NCBI RefSeq assembly: GCF_016906305.1
Contig: NZ_JADDOL010000022.1
Coordinates: forward strand, 1 to 64,000
From: Alloalcanivorax marinus
Lineage (GTDB): Bacteria; Pseudomonadota; Gammaproteobacteria; Pseudomonadales; Alcanivoracaceae
Reading direction: 5' to 3'
DNA: 64,000 nucleotides
The position numbers and the translations under genes were made by a program. The notes under the pieces were generated by a model that saw only the letters and a program-made list of their open reading frames with translations, was not told where the DNA came from and searched no databases. Positions 27,801-37,890 of this stretch are shown one piece after another. The stretch's first letter is position 1, and every line of letters begins with the position of its first letter.

Positions 27801-29114
27801 ATGTCCAGAGCCTACGAGTCCGACCTCCCGACCACCTACAACCGGCCGCCGGCCGACCGCACCAAGGTGGCGCCCGGCGAAATCGCCGTCGGCGTGGTGG
27901 TGGGACGCACCTCAGAATATTTCGACTTCTTCGTGTACGGCATCGCCTCGGTGCTGGTGTTTCCGTCGGTGTTCTTCCCGTTCGCCAGCCAGCTGGAAGG
28001 CCTGCTGTACGCCTTCACGATCTTCTCCTTCGCGTTCATCGCCCGGCCGTTCGGCACCGCCCTGTTCATGATGATCCAGCGCCGCTGGGACCGCAGCGTC
28101 AAACTGACCGCCTCGCTGTTCCTGCTCGGCACCGCCACGGCGGGCATCGCCTTCCTGCCCGGCTACGAGACCCTGGGCGGTTTCTCGATTCTGCTGCTGG
28201 CGCTGTTCCGGATACTGCAAGGGATTGCACTGGGCGGCTCCTGGGACGGGCTGCCCTCGCTGCTGGCGCTGAACGCGCCGCGGGAACGGCGCAGCTGGTA
28301 CGCCATGCTGGGCCAGCTGGGCGCGCCCATCGGGTTCCTGGTGGCCAGCGCCCTGTTCCTGTTCCTGTTCACCAGCCTGTCCAACGCGGACTTCCAGGGC
28401 TGGGGCTGGCGCTACCCGTTCTTCGTGGCCTTCGCCATCAACGTGGTGGCGCTGTTCGCCCGGCTGCGGCTGGTGGTGACCCATGAGTACACCGCCGCCC
28501 TGGAAGAGCGCGAACTGGAGCCCCTGGGCACCCGGGAAATGCTGCGCAAACAGGGCTACAACATCTTTATCGGCTCGTTCGCCGCCCTGGCCAGCTACGC
28601 GCTGTTCCACATGGTGACGATCTTCCCGCTGTCCTGGATCTATCTGGGCGACACCCAGGCCATCGGCAATGTGCTGGCGGTCCAGATCGTCGGCGCCATC
28701 ATCGGCATGGGCGGCACGGTGTTCTCCGGCTGGATCGCCGACCGCATCGGCAAGCGCACCACGGTGGCCACCCTGGCGGTACTGATCGGGGTATTCAGCC
28801 TGTTCACGCCGATGCTGATGAACGGCTCCGCGCTGCAGCAGGACCTGTTCATCCTGATCGGCTTCGCCCTGCTGGGGGTGTCCTACGGCCAGGCGTCCGG
28901 CACCGTGACCGCCAACTTCGAGCGCCGCTTCCGCTACACCGGCGCCGCGCTCACCTCCGACTTCGCCTGGCTGTTCGGCGCCGCCTTCGCGCCGCTGGTG
29001 GCCCTGGGCCTGTCGGCGAACTTCGGGCTCGCCTACGTCAGCGTTTATCTGCTGTCCGGGGTGATCTGCACCCTGCTGGCCCTGCGCATCAACAAGCGGC
29101 TGGAAAACGATTAA
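27801..29114 (+). CDS. MHS-family (MFS) metabolite:proton symporter
   Basis: A 437-residue transporter with twelve hydrophobic helices. The family features are TSEYFDFFVYGIASVLVFPSVFF near residue 37, IARPFGTALFMM near 82, ALFRILQGIALGGSWDG near 140 and WIADRIGKRTTVATL near 317, the latter the MFS A-like loop. MHS members move dicarboxylates, osmolytes or aromatic acids; the substrate is not evident. The ATG at 27801 was chosen by homology of the N-terminus. It diverges from cyoA. Confidence 0.85.
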   Translation: MSRAYESDLPTTYNRPPADRTKVAPGEIAVGVVVGRTSEYFDFFVYGIASVLVFPSVFFPFASQLEGLLYAFTIFSFAFIARPFGTALFMMIQRRWDRSVKLTASLFLLGTATAGIAFLPGYETLGGFSILLLALFRILQGIALGGSWDGLPSLLALNAPRERRSWYAMLGQLGAPIGFLVASALFLFLFTSLSNADFQGWGWRYPFFVAFAINVVALFARLRLVVTHEYTAALEERELEPLGTREMLRKQGYNIFIGSFAALASYALFHMVTIFPLSWIYLGDTQAIGNVLAVQIVGAIIGMGGTVFSGWIADRIGKRTTVATLAVLIGVFSLFTPMLMNGSALQQDLFILIGFALLGVSYGQASGTVTANFERRFRYTGAALTSDFAWLFGAAFAPLVALGLSANFGLAYVSVYLLSGVICTLLALRINKRLEND

Positions 29115-29128
29115 GCGGCCTGCGGCCG

Positions 29129-29208
29129 CGATACAGGATACAGGCTGAAGGATACAGGGGCAGGCACAGCTGCCCGCCCCTTCATCCTGTATCCTGTCCC
29201 CTGTATCG
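29129..29208. repeat. heptamer-repeat inverted element (ATACAGG type), second copy
   Basis: The left arm has ATACAGG, ATACAGG, CTGAAGG and ATACAGG in tandem. The right arm is the matching reverse complement (ATGAAGG, ATACAGG, GGACAGG, ATACAGG read on the minus strand). The loop contains GGCAGGC and GCCCGCC. It lies between the convergent transporter and OYE genes, 15 bases behind the transporter stop. Confidence 0.8.
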
Positions 29209-29226
29209 AACGCCGCGATAGCGGCG

Positions 29227-30339
29227 TTAGCTCAACGACCCCAGCGCCGCCTTGGTGAAGGGCTCGATCTCGTCACCCTGCCCTTCCCGCATTTTCACCA
29301 GCCAGTTCGGATCCTGCAGCAGGGCCCGGCCCACGGCGATCAGGTCGAATTCGTCGGCCGCCATGCGCTTCACCAGCTCCTCGATGCCCTTCGGGTTGGC
29401 GGTGCCGCCGATGCCCTGGTTGTTGGCGCCGATGAAATCGTCGTCCAGCCCCACGCTGCCCACGGAGATCGCCGGCTTGCCGGTGAGCTTTTTGGTCCAG
29501 CCCGCCAGGTTCAGATCCGAACCCTCGAACTCCGGCACCCAGAAACGGCGGGTGGAGGCATGGAAGATGTCCACGCCGGCGTCCACGAACAGCGCCAGAA
29601 AACGCTCCAGCTCCTCCGGGTCGTGGGCCAGGCGCGCCTCGTAGTCCTGCTGCTTCCACTGGGAATAGCGCAGCACGATGGCGAAGTCCTCACCCACCGC
29701 CTCACGCACCGCCCGGACCACTTCCACGCCGAACCGGGCGCGGTTCTCCAGGGAGCCACCGTAGCGGTCGTCGCGCTGGTTAGTGCCTTCCCAGAAAAAC
29801 TGGTCCAGCAGGTAGCCGTGGGCGCCGTGGATTTCCACCCCGTCGAAGCCCAGCGCCTTGGCGTCCCGGGCGCCGTCGGCGAACGCGCGGATCACGTCGT
29901 CGATGTCCTGCTGGTCCATGGCCTTGCCATTGGGCTTGCCGGGCTTGAACAGGCCGGACGGCGAGTAGGCGGGGGCGTCCTTGTCCGGGCCCACGCCGGG
30001 CCGGCGGGTGCCGCCCACGTGCCAGAGCTGGGGAATGATGGCGCCGCCGGCGCCGTGCACTTCTTCCACCACCCGCTTCCAGCCGGCCAGGGCGGCCTCG
30101 CCGTGGAAGGCGGGCACCGCGTCGTGGCCCGGCGCGCCCGGGTGATTGATGGTGGTACCTTCGGTGATCAGCAGGCCCACCTGCCCTTCCGCGCGGCGGC
30201 GGTAGTAGCCGGCCACGTTCTCGCCGGGCACCTGGCCGGGCGAGAAGTTGCGGGTCATCGGGGCCATGGCCACGCGGTTGCGCAGTTTCAGGGATTTGCA
30301 TTCAAACGGACGAAACAGGGGCGCGAGATCGGCGCTCAT
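29227..30339 (-). CDS. Old Yellow Enzyme-family NADH:flavin oxidoreductase
   Basis: A 370-residue FMN TIM-barrel enzyme. The N-terminus LFRPFECKSLKLRNRVAMAPMTRN is typical. The substrate pocket motif FDGVEIHGAHGYLLDQF near residue 175 holds the His/His pair for enone oxygen binding, followed by TNQRDDRYGGSLENRARF. FMN-phosphate contacts appear near the C-terminus (DLIAVGRALLQDPNW). Such enzymes reduce activated C=C bonds or nitro groups; the natural substrate is unknown. The ATG follows GGAGAG. Confidence 0.9.
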   Translation of the reverse strand: MSADLAPLFRPFECKSLKLRNRVAMAPMTRNFSPGQVPGENVAGYYRRRAEGQVGLLITEGTTINHPGAPGHDAVPAFHGEAALAGWKRVVEEVHGAGGAIIPQLWHVGGTRRPGVGPDKDAPAYSPSGLFKPGKPNGKAMDQQDIDDVIRAFADGARDAKALGFDGVEIHGAHGYLLDQFFWEGTNQRDDRYGGSLENRARFGVEVVRAVREAVGEDFAIVLRYSQWKQQDYEARLAHDPEELERFLALFVDAGVDIFHASTRRFWVPEFEGSDLNLAGWTKKLTGKPAISVGSVGLDDDFIGANNQGIGGTANPKGIEELVKRMAADEFDLIAVGRALLQDPNWLVKMREGQGDEIEPFTKAALGSLS

Positions 30340-30393
30340 TCAGACTCTCCCGGTCAATCAAACGGTGATGACTCACAAAAACAGTGACGTAAT

Positions 30394-30984
30394 CTACCGT
30401 GATTCGTCCGAAAGCGACACCGCCGAGGGCCGTTCGTCCAGATCCAGGCGGCGCGCCTTCCAGTAATGACGCCGCCAATAGACGTTATTCAGGGAAGAGG
30501 TCATCACGCCCCGGCTGGTGGAGGCGTGCAGGAAGCGGTCGCCGCCCATGTAGATGCCCACATGGCGCTGGCGGAAGCCGGTCTTGAAGAACACCAGATC
30601 GCCGGCGCGCAGTTCGTCGCGACCCACCCGGCGGCCCTGCCGGGCCAGCTCGTCGGTGGTGCGCGGCACCTGGATGCCCAGCCGCGACTGGAAGGTGACC
30701 TGCACGAAGGCGGAGCAGTCGATGCCCTGGCGGTCGTTGCCACCCAGCCGGTAGGGCACGCCGCGCCACTGTTCCGCCTGGGCGCGCAGCAGCGGCGAGA
30801 TCGGCGCCAGGTCGGCGGCGGGCACATCATCGCGCAACAGCGGCGGCGGCTCGGCACCGGCGCCGCGCTCTTCCACCCGCGGGCCCTCGCCCATGGGGCG
30901 GGTGGCACAGCCCGCCGCCACGGCGGCCAGCGCCAGCAGGATCAGAACGGTTCGCCAGGAGCGGGGGTACGACACACCGGGCAC
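30394..30984 (-). CDS. NlpC/P60 family murein endopeptidase lipoprotein
   Basis: A 196-residue exported protein with lipobox AVAAGCAT near residue 26. The NlpC/P60 domain (about 70-175) has the catalytic cysteine in GIDCSAFVQ, the histidine in RHVGIYMG and a third polar residue in DRFLHAST. This resembles Escherichia coli MepS/Spr and NlpC, which cut D-Ala-mDAP cross-links for cell-wall growth. It starts with GTG behind GGGAGAC. Confidence 0.9.
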   Translation of the reverse strand: MPGVSYPRSWRTVLILLALAAVAAGCATRPMGEGPRVEERGAGAEPPPLLRDDVPAADLAPISPLLRAQAEQWRGVPYRLGGNDRQGIDCSAFVQVTFQSRLGIQVPRTTDELARQGRRVGRDELRAGDLVFFKTGFRQRHVGIYMGGDRFLHASTSRGVMTSSLNNVYWRRHYWKARRLDLDERPSAVSLSDESR

Positions 30985-31047
30985 GGCGTCTCCCTGGGAT
31001 TTCCGGAATTCGGTTTCACGGACTATACCGTTCAGTCCGGGCCCGCC

Positions 31048-31710
31048 TCAATGGCCGCCGTGGCCGTGCTCCATCATGTGCTTGGGGTCGTGCATGCCCT
31101 GTTTCACACCGAAGCGGATCAGCAGCACATTGACCGGGTAGGCCACCAGCAGACCGGCGCTCAGGGAGATCACCAGAGCGCCCCAGAAATGCGGCTCCCC
31201 GAGCCGGGCGCCGCCGCCCAGCCAGGTATTGACGCCCAGGGCGGACGCCTCCATGGCGGTGATGCTGAGCGTTTCCGCCACCACCGAGTCCTTGAGGGCC
31301 GCGGCGAACGCCTCGCCGCTTTGCACCAGGGGGCCCAGGGTAAAGGCGAAACCGATCAGGTAGGCCAGGGCGAAGGTCACCAGATTCACCGGCCAGCCGC
31401 TCAGCGCCAGTACCCCGACCATGAACAGCACGCCGATGATTTCCCCCAGCCCGCAGCCGGAATAGCAGTGCGCCACCGACCGGAAGCTGCGCCGCCACAG
31501 GGAATCCCGGCGGATCTGGCCGCGCCCGGAGTAGTAGTAGACCCACAGCCCCAGCGGCCCGGAATAGAGCACCGTGAGCACCCAGGCGACCTTCATCATG
31601 CCGCCCAGAAACCGGTTGTTGCGGTATAGATCGCGGGCCGTCCAGGCGGCGCAGGCCAGGGCCACCAGGGCCCACACCGCCAGCACCGGCCAGCTCAGTC
31701 CTTCAAGCAC
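31048..31710 (-). CDS. DUF4396 family membrane protein
   Basis: A 220-residue inner-membrane protein with about five helices. The conserved core is FRSVAHCYSGCGLGEIIGV (two cysteines and a histidine) and MEASALGVN. The C-terminus ends in a metal-binding-like tail HMMEHGHGGH. The function is unknown; Cys and His near the membrane suggest a metal role, which is inference. I chose the GTG at 31710, since AAGGAGGCG precedes it. Confidence 0.75.
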   Translation of the reverse strand: MLEGLSWPVLAVWALVALACAAWTARDLYRNNRFLGGMMKVAWVLTVLYSGPLGLWVYYYSGRGQIRRDSLWRRSFRSVAHCYSGCGLGEIIGVLFMVGVLALSGWPVNLVTFALAYLIGFAFTLGPLVQSGEAFAAALKDSVVAETLSITAMEASALGVNTWLGGGARLGEPHFWGALVISLSAGLLVAYPVNVLLIRFGVKQGMHDPKHMMEHGHGGH

Positions 31711-31826
31711 GGTTCGCCTCCTTGCCAAAACTCCCGGTCATTGCAACGGGGAGGGCGCCGGCGCGGCAAGGCGGGGCCGGTAATCTTTACGGTGTTTGAC
31801 GATGTGCGGCGCCGGAAAACGCCGGA

Positions 31827-32495
31827 TCAGGCCAGTTGCGCGCGCATGGCGTCGATCACCGCCCGGTAGTCGTCCTTGCCGAAGATGGCCGAGCCGGCCA
31901 CGAAGGTATCGGCGCCGGCGGCGGCCACCTCGCCGATGTTCTTCTCGGAAACACCGCCGTCCACTTCCAGGCGGATATCGCGGCCGCTGTCGTCGATCAG
32001 GCGGCGTACCCGCTCGATCTTCCTGAGGGTGCCGGGAATGAATTTCTGACCGCCGAAGCCCGGGTTCACGCTCATCAGCAGGATCATGTCCAGCTTGTCG
32101 AGCACGTAGTCCAGGCAGTCCGGCGAGGTGGCGGGATTGAGCACCAGGCCGGCCTGGCAACCGGCGTCGCGGATCAGCTGCAGGGAACGGTCCACGTGGC
32201 GGGAGGCTTCCGGGTGGAAGGTGATCATGGAGGCGCCGGCGTCGGCGAACATACCGATCAGGTCATCCACCGGGCTGACCATCAGATGCACGTCGATGGG
32301 CGCGGTGATGCCGTGCTTGCGCAGGGCCTGGCAGACCATGGGGCCGATGGTCAGGTTGGGCACGTAGTGATTGTCCATCACGTCGAAATGGATCACGTCG
32401 GCGCCGGCGGCAAGCACCGCCTCGCACTCCTCGCCCAGGCGCGCGAAATCGGCGGCGAGAATGGAGGGGGCGATCCAGGGGGTTTGCTTGGCCAT
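31827..32495 (-). CDS. rpe: ribulose-phosphate 3-epimerase
   Basis: Interconverts ribulose 5-phosphate and xylulose 5-phosphate. The 222-residue TIM barrel starts [17 protein letters not shown] and has the metal and catalytic residues in [38 protein letters not shown] and [11 protein letters not shown]. It is 21 bases downstream of murU on the same strand. Confidence 0.97.
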   Translation of the reverse strand: MAKQTPWIAPSILAADFARLGEECEAVLAAGADVIHFDVMDNHYVPNLTIGPMVCQALRKHGITAPIDVHLMVSPVDDLIGMFADAGASMITFHPEASRHVDRSLQLIRDAGCQAGLVLNPATSPDCLDYVLDKLDMILLMSVNPGFGGQKFIPGTLRKIERVRRLIDDSGRDIRLEVDGGVSEKNIGEVAAAGADTFVAGSAIFGKDDYRAVIDAMRAQLA

Positions 32496-32516
32496 GAAAA
32501 ATCCTCGGTGCGTGAC

Positions 32517-33203
32517 TCAGCGGCGGCGGTGGGCCAGAAAGCGGTCCAGTTCGGCGAGGCGCTCGGGGGTGCCGATGTCCCACCAGTGCCCGGCATGGTG
32601 CTCGCCGGTGGCGCGGTCGGCGGCGATGGCGGCGCGCAGCAGCGGCGCCAGCGGCCGTTCGCCGTCATCCAGATCGCGGAACAGGGCCGGATGCAGCCGC
32701 GCGATGCCGGCGTAGGTAAGCCGGGGCGCGGCATTATCGCCCAGCCGGCCGTGCTCTGTTAAATGGAAATCCCCGTCCGGGTGGTGGGCCGGGTTGTCCA
32801 CCAGCACCAGATGGGCGCGGTCGTCCCCCGCCAGCTCGCCGAGACGGCGGAAATCGTAGTCGGTCCAGATGTCGCCGTTGACCAGAATAAAGGGCGCCTC
32901 GCCCAGCAGCGGCAGTGCCCGGCGAATGCCGCCGGCGGTTTCCAGCGGCGTGCCCTCGTGGGACCAGTGCAGGCGCACGCCCAGCTCGGAGCCGTCACCC
33001 AGCCGCGCCGGCAGCTGCTCGCCCAGCCAGCCGGTGTTGATCACGATATCGCGGACCCCGGCGTCGCGCAGGGCCTCGATGGGGTACTGGATCAACGGCC
33101 GGCCGCCGGCCTCCAGCAGCGGCTTGGGCGTGCGGTCGGTGAGCGGCCGCATGCGTTTGCCGTAGCCGGCGGCCAGGATCATCGCCGTGGGCGTGCCGCT
33201 CAC
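32517..33203 (-). CDS. murU: N-acetylmuramate 1-phosphate uridylyltransferase
   Basis: A 228-residue nucleotidyltransferase. The N-terminal signature is [23 protein letters not shown], and downstream are [12 protein letters not shown] and [15 protein letters not shown]. Together with AmgK it forms the MurNAc/GlcNAc recycling route that yields UDP-MurNAc and by-passes de novo synthesis, known from Pseudomonas. A GTG start at 33203 overlaps the amgK stop as GTGA; an in-frame ATG lies 21 bases further in. Confidence 0.93.
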   Translation of the reverse strand: MSGTPTAMILAAGYGKRMRPLTDRTPKPLLEAGGRPLIQYPIEALRDAGVRDIVINTGWLGEQLPARLGDGSELGVRLHWSHEGTPLETAGGIRRALPLLGEAPFILVNGDIWTDYDFRRLGELAGDDRAHLVLVDNPAHHPDGDFHLTEHGRLGDNAAPRLTYAGIARLHPALFRDLDDGERPLAPLLRAAIAADRATGEHHAGHWWDIGTPERLAELDRFLAHRRR

Positions 33204-34189
33204 GGGCAGCCCCACTGGTCCAGCAGCCGCCCCAGGTCGGCCAGTTCCGGCCGCCGGGCGATCACGGTGCGCAGGTAGGCGAAGAAACGCGGCGCGTCCT
33301 CCAGGTATTTCGGCTTGCCGTCCCGGTGGCGGATGCGCGCGAAGATGCCGATCACCTTGAGGTGGCGCTGGGCGCCCATCAGGTCGCACCAGCGCAGCCA
33401 GTCGTCGAAGGCCGCCGGCACCGGCAGGCCGGCGGCGCCGGCGCGCTCATGGTAAAGCCGCAGCCAGGCCAGCACCTGATCCTCCGGCCAGCTCAGGAAG
33501 GCGTCCTTGAACAGGCAGATCGGGTCGTAGCTGAGCGGCCCCAGCACCGCGTCCTGGAAATCGATGACCCCGGGGTTGGGGTCGCTGACCATCAGATTGC
33601 GGGGCATGAAGTCGCGGTGCACGAACACCCGGGGCTGGGCCAGGGCGGACTCGATCAGGGTGTCGAACACCGCCTCCAGGCGTTGCCGGTCTTGCTCCGA
33701 CAGGCTCACACCGCGATGGCGCGCCAGGTACCAGTCCGGGAACAGATCCAGCTCGCGGCGCAGCAGGGGGCGGTCATAGACCGGCAGCCCGCCGGCGTCG
33801 GCACGGCTCTGCTGGGCGACCAGGGTGTCCAAGGCGGCGCCGAACCAGGCGTCCGCGTTGCCGTCGTCCAGCGCCGTGAGCCAGGTTTCGGTGCCCATGT
33901 CGGTGAGCAGCAGAAAGCCCCGCTCCAGGTCCTGGTGCAGCACCTCGGGCACGTTCACTCCGGCCCGGGCAAGCCGTCCGGCCACGTCGACAAAGGGCCG
34001 GCAGTCCTCCTGCTCCGGGGGCGCGTCCATGGCCACCAGGGTGCGGTCGCCGTGGCGGTAACGGAAATAGCGCCGGAAACTGGCATCCGCCGAGGCCGGC
34101 TCGCCGGCCACCGGCGCACCCAGCCAGGCGCTCACCCATTGGTCCAGCGCCGCGCGCCGGTGATCCTGATTACCGTTCTCAGGCTGCAT
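33200..34189 (-). CDS. amgK: N-acetylmuramate/N-acetylglucosamine kinase
   Basis: Phosphorylates the anomeric position of MurNAc and GlcNAc released during wall turnover. The 329-residue protein has an aminoglycoside-phosphotransferase fold with [13 protein letters not shown] near residue 195 (catalytic Asp and metal Asn) and [18 protein letters not shown] just after. GTGA coupling with murU supports the pathway assignment. I chose the ATG at 34189 behind AAGGTGG. It diverges from lptD. Confidence 0.92.
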   Translation of the reverse strand: MQPENGNQDHRRAALDQWVSAWLGAPVAGEPASADASFRRYFRYRHGDRTLVAMDAPPEQEDCRPFVDVAGRLARAGVNVPEVLHQDLERGFLLLTDMGTETWLTALDDGNADAWFGAALDTLVAQQSRADAGGLPVYDRPLLRRELDLFPDWYLARHRGVSLSEQDRQRLEAVFDTLIESALAQPRVFVHRDFMPRNLMVSDPNPGVIDFQDAVLGPLSYDPICLFKDAFLSWPEDQVLAWLRLYHERAGAAGLPVPAAFDDWLRWCDLMGAQRHLKVIGIFARIRHRDGKPKYLEDAPRFFAYLRTVIARRPELADLGRLLDQWGCP

Positions 34190-34334
34190 TGCCACCTTCA
34201 ATCCATTACACTGCCGCGATTCGACTGAAACTCCGCACCGCCAACGACAACGCCGGCCCCACCGGCAGGGTACGCGCCATCAAGGACGCGGTCGGGGATT
34301 CCGAAACGGCCTTTTTACCTGTTCCGAGCAGCCG

Positions 34335-36605
34335 ATGCCACTGCCCAAACCATCGTTTTTACCCGGCCTGGCACTGATCCTGGCCGGCTTCGCCGGCGCC
34401 GACGACGACCTCAACTGGGTCGACCGGGAGTCCATGGAAGCCCTGCCCCCGGTGCTGCAACGGCCGATTCCGGTGTGGTGCAGCGGCATCTATTACAACC
34501 CGCGGGTGGGCGTGCCCGCCGAGCGCAGCGACACGGTGATCACCGCCGACCGCACCAGCCTCACCCAGGACGGCCTGATCGAGATGGGCGGCGACGTGCT
34601 GATCGAGGAGCCCGGCCGCCGGCTCACCACCCAGTCCGCCCTGCTCGACCAGTCCAGCGGCAAGTTCCAGGTGGACAACGACCTGCGCCTGGAGACCGAC
34701 CAGTTCACCTTCCTCGCCAACGGCATGAGCGGCCAGACCGACCGCCGCGAGGTGAGCCTGGACGGCGTGCGGTATTCCCTGTTCGGGCCGGGTGCCCGGG
34801 GCACCGCCGATTACATCGATCTGGTCGACAACTTCGTCACCATCGAACAGGGCAGCTACACCACCTGCCCGCCGGCTTCCAACGGCTGGCAGCTCAAGGG
34901 CCGGCAGATCCGCCTGGACCGCCAGGAAGGCTGGGGCGAGGCCCGCGACGTGACGCTGCGGGTCAAGGGCGTGCCGGTGCTGTGGCTGCCGTGGATCACC
35001 TTCCCCATCGACGACCGCCGCAAGACCGGCCTGCTGTTCCCGACCATCGCCACCAGTGACAACGGCGGCCTGGACGTGACCCAGCCGATCTACATCAATC
35101 TGCATCCGCAGATGGACGCCACGGTGTCGCCGCGCTACATCGACGGCCGTGGCAGCGGCCTGGAAACCGAGTTCCGTTACCTGAACCGCTTCGGCCTGGG
35201 CCAGGTCAGTTACGGGGTGCTGTTCAGCGATCGCCAGTTCAACGACGAGAACCGGGAAGTGGCGTCCTGGCGGCACAGCGGCTCGGTGAACCGCTGGCAG
35301 CTCACCGCCGACGTCAATTACGTGTCCGACGACTTCTACTTCAAGGATCTGGACACCGGCCTGGAGGTCAGCTCCCAGACCCACCTGCCCCGTCTCGGCG
35401 AGGCCCGCTATTACGGCCGCCGCTGGCAGGCCCTGGCCCGGATTCAGTCCTGGCAGACCATCGACCCGACCCTGCCGGACAACCTGGAACCCTACCGGCG
35501 TCTGCCGCAGCTGCAGCTGTCCGGCGACCCGCGACTGTTCGGCCCCCTGCACGGCCTGTGGCTCAGCGACGTGACCGCCTTCGACCGGGCCGACAACGAC
35601 ACCAGCAACAACCCCACCGGCGCCCGGGTGCACATGGCCCCGGGGCTGGCGGTGCGGCTCAAGAAGCCCTGGGGCTACGTGGAACCCCGGGCGCGGCTCT
35701 ACCACACCCGCTACCAGCTGGACGACGCCGACAACAGCGCCGACCCGACCCTGACCACCTGGGGCGCCAGCCTGGATTCGGGGCTGTTCCTGCAGCGCGA
35801 CACCAGCCTGTTCGGGCGCGGCTACACCCAGACCCTGGAACCGCGCGTGTTCCTCAACAAGGTGGCCTACGAATACCAGGACCCGCTGCCCAACTTCGAC
35901 GCCGGCGAGCTGACCTTCTCCTACAACACCCTGTTCCGGGAAAACCGCTTCATCGGCTACGATCGCATCGGCGACGAGGAAAAGATGTCGGTGGGCGTGA
36001 CCAGCCGCTTCCTGCGCAACGACGACGGCCGCGAGCAGCTGCGTCTGCGCGTGGGCCAGGGCTATTACACCGGCGAGCGCAAGGTGCAGCTGCGCGGCCG
36101 GGAGCCCGACGACGCCGACCAGACCCCGATGGTCGCCGACGCGCGCTGGAACTTTGGGCACGATTGGTACCTCTATTCCGAAGGCCAGTGGGACACGCAC
36201 GCCAATGAGCGGCAGCGCTCGTCCCTGCGCCTGGGCTACACCGACCGGGAGCGCCGCGTCCTCAACCTGGGTTTTCACGACCTGGCCGAGGAGGACATCC
36301 AGCAATCGGAAATCGCCGCCATCTGGCCGATCCACCGCAACTGGCGCCTGATCGGCCGCTGGCTGTACGACCTGGAAAACCAGCGCACCCTGGAGACCCT
36401 GGCCGGCGCCGAGTGGCGCAACTGCTGCTGGAAGATCCGCCTGGTCAGCCAGCGGGAGCTTGTCGACGACGACGGCAACGGCACCCTGGAAGGCGACTCC
36501 ACGGTATTAATGCAGATTCAGATGACCGGGCTCGGCGGGTTCGGCGGGCGCGTGGACAGCCTGCTGGAACGCAGCATTCCCGGATACAGGAGTGAATATG
36601 AGTAG
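34335..36605 (+). CDS. lptD: LPS-assembly outer-membrane protein
   Basis: The outer-membrane beta-barrel that inserts lipopolysaccharide with LptE. The 756-residue protein has a signal peptide (about 1-22), an OstA-like periplasmic jellyroll (about 65-190) and a C-terminal barrel. The cysteines for the essential disulfides are visible: VWCSGIY near 48, TTCPP near 178 and NCCW near 696. The gene order lptD-surA-pdxA-rsmA-apaG-apaH is the classic one. The end overlaps the surA start by eight bases. Confidence 0.95.
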   Translation: MPLPKPSFLPGLALILAGFAGADDDLNWVDRESMEALPPVLQRPIPVWCSGIYYNPRVGVPAERSDTVITADRTSLTQDGLIEMGGDVLIEEPGRRLTTQSALLDQSSGKFQVDNDLRLETDQFTFLANGMSGQTDRREVSLDGVRYSLFGPGARGTADYIDLVDNFVTIEQGSYTTCPPASNGWQLKGRQIRLDRQEGWGEARDVTLRVKGVPVLWLPWITFPIDDRRKTGLLFPTIATSDNGGLDVTQPIYINLHPQMDATVSPRYIDGRGSGLETEFRYLNRFGLGQVSYGVLFSDRQFNDENREVASWRHSGSVNRWQLTADVNYVSDDFYFKDLDTGLEVSSQTHLPRLGEARYYGRRWQALARIQSWQTIDPTLPDNLEPYRRLPQLQLSGDPRLFGPLHGLWLSDVTAFDRADNDTSNNPTGARVHMAPGLAVRLKKPWGYVEPRARLYHTRYQLDDADNSADPTLTTWGASLDSGLFLQRDTSLFGRGYTQTLEPRVFLNKVAYEYQDPLPNFDAGELTFSYNTLFRENRFIGYDRIGDEEKMSVGVTSRFLRNDDGREQLRLRVGQGYYTGERKVQLRGREPDDADQTPMVADARWNFGHDWYLYSEGQWDTHANERQRSSLRLGYTDRERRVLNLGFHDLAEEDIQQSEIAAIWPIHRNWRLIGRWLYDLENQRTLETLAGAEWRNCCWKIRLVSQRELVDDDGNGTLEGDSTVLMQIQMTGLGGFGGRVDSLLERSIPGYRSEYE

Positions 36606-37890
36606 GATCGGAGCCTGGTTGCTGGGCGCCTTGTTGATGACCCAGGCCGCCCAGGCGGACATGCAGCCCCTGGACCGCATCGTGGCGGTGGTCAACGACG
36701 GCGTGATCATGGACAGCGAGCTGGACGCGCGGGTCAACGACATCGCCGCCCAGTTCCGCGCCGACAACCGCCCGCTGCCGCCCCTGGACGTGATGCGCGA
36801 GCAGGTGCTCGACCGCATGATCCTGGAGCGGGTGCAGCTGCAGATGGCCGAGCGCGGCGGCATCCGCGTGGACGACGCGGCGCTTAACCAGGCCCTGGAG
36901 GGCATCGCCCGGCAGAACAACATGACCCTGCCGCAGTTTTCCGAGCGGCTGCGCGGCGAGGGCTACGACTGGTCCCAGTTCCGCGAGCAGATCCGTAACG
37001 AAATGGTGATCTCGCGCCTGCAGCAGCGCAGCGTGGCGTCGCGCATCCGGGTCACCGACCGGGAGGTGGAGCGCTTCCTGCAGTCCGAGACCGGCAAGCG
37101 CATGTTCCAGGCGGATTTCCACCTCGGCCATATTCTGGTCAAGGTGCCCGGCGGCGCCACCCCGGAACAGGTGCGCGCGGCCAAGCAGAAGGCCGACGAT
37201 CTGGTCAGCCGCCTGCGCGGCGGCGCCGATTTCGCGGAAACCGCGGTGGCGGAATCCGACGGCCCGGAAGCCCTGGAAGGCGGCGACCTGGGCTGGCGGG
37301 AAGCGGCCCAGTGGCCGAGCCTGTTCGCCGACGCCGCCATTGATATGCAAAAAGGCGACATCAGCGAGCCGCTGCGCTCCGGCGCCGGTTTCCACATTCT
37401 CAAGATGATCGACCGCCGTGGCGGCGGCGAGCGCCTGGTCACCCAGTACAAGGTGCGCCACGTGCTGGTGCGCCCGGACACCCTCACCACCGAGGAGCAG
37501 GCCCGCCAGGAAATCGACCGGCTGCACGACCAGGTGGCCTCCGGCGAGCTCACCTTCGCCCAGGCCGCCGAGCAGTCCTCCGACGACCCGGGCAGCGCCC
37601 GCGCCGGCGGCGAGCTGGGCTGGGTGGCCCCCGGCGAAATGGTGCCGGAGTTCGAGCAGATGATGCAGGAAACGCCCAAGGGGCAACTGTCTCCGACCTT
37701 CCAGACCCAGTTCGGCTGGCACTTCCTGCAGGTGGAGGACGTGCGCGAAACCGACATGAGCGACCGCTACCGGGATCTGCAGGCCCGCCAGGCCCTGCAG
37801 AAGCGCCGCTTCGACGAAGAGCTGCAAACCTGGCTGCAGGAGCAGCGCGCGGAGGCCTACGTGGACATCCGCCTGAACCCGGATTCATGA
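36598..37890 (+). CDS. surA: periplasmic peptidyl-prolyl isomerase/chaperone
   Basis: Chaperone for outer-membrane proteins including LptD. The 430-residue precursor has a signal peptide ending AAQA (about residue 20), a SurA N-domain starting LDRIVAVVNDGVIMDSELDARV, and two parvulin domains (about 175-275 and 285-385) with DFHLGHILVKVP and KVRHVLVRPDT. I chose the ATG at 36598 because AGGAG stands five bases before it. A GTG six bases earlier is also in frame. Confidence 0.95.
   Translation: MSRIGAWLLGALLMTQAAQADMQPLDRIVAVVNDGVIMDSELDARVNDIAAQFRADNRPLPPLDVMREQVLDRMILERVQLQMAERGGIRVDDAALNQALEGIARQNNMTLPQFSERLRGEGYDWSQFREQIRNEMVISRLQQRSVASRIRVTDREVERFLQSETGKRMFQADFHLGHILVKVPGGATPEQVRAAKQKADDLVSRLRGGADFAETAVAESDGPEALEGGDLGWREAAQWPSLFADAAIDMQKGDISEPLRSGAGFHILKMIDRRGGGERLVTQYKVRHVLVRPDTLTTEEQARQEIDRLHDQVASGELTFAQAAEQSSDDPGSARAGGELGWVAPGEMVPEFEQMMQETPKGQLSPTFQTQFGWHFLQVEDVRETDMSDRYRDLQARQALQKRRFDEELQTWLQEQRAEAYVDIRLNPDS

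Noticed and set aside
34359..36335. Long open frame on the minus strand opposite lptD
   Set aside because: It is a frame shadow produced by GC-rich third positions. The translation is rich in His/Gln/Gly/Val without any domain, while the plus strand encodes a clear LptD.
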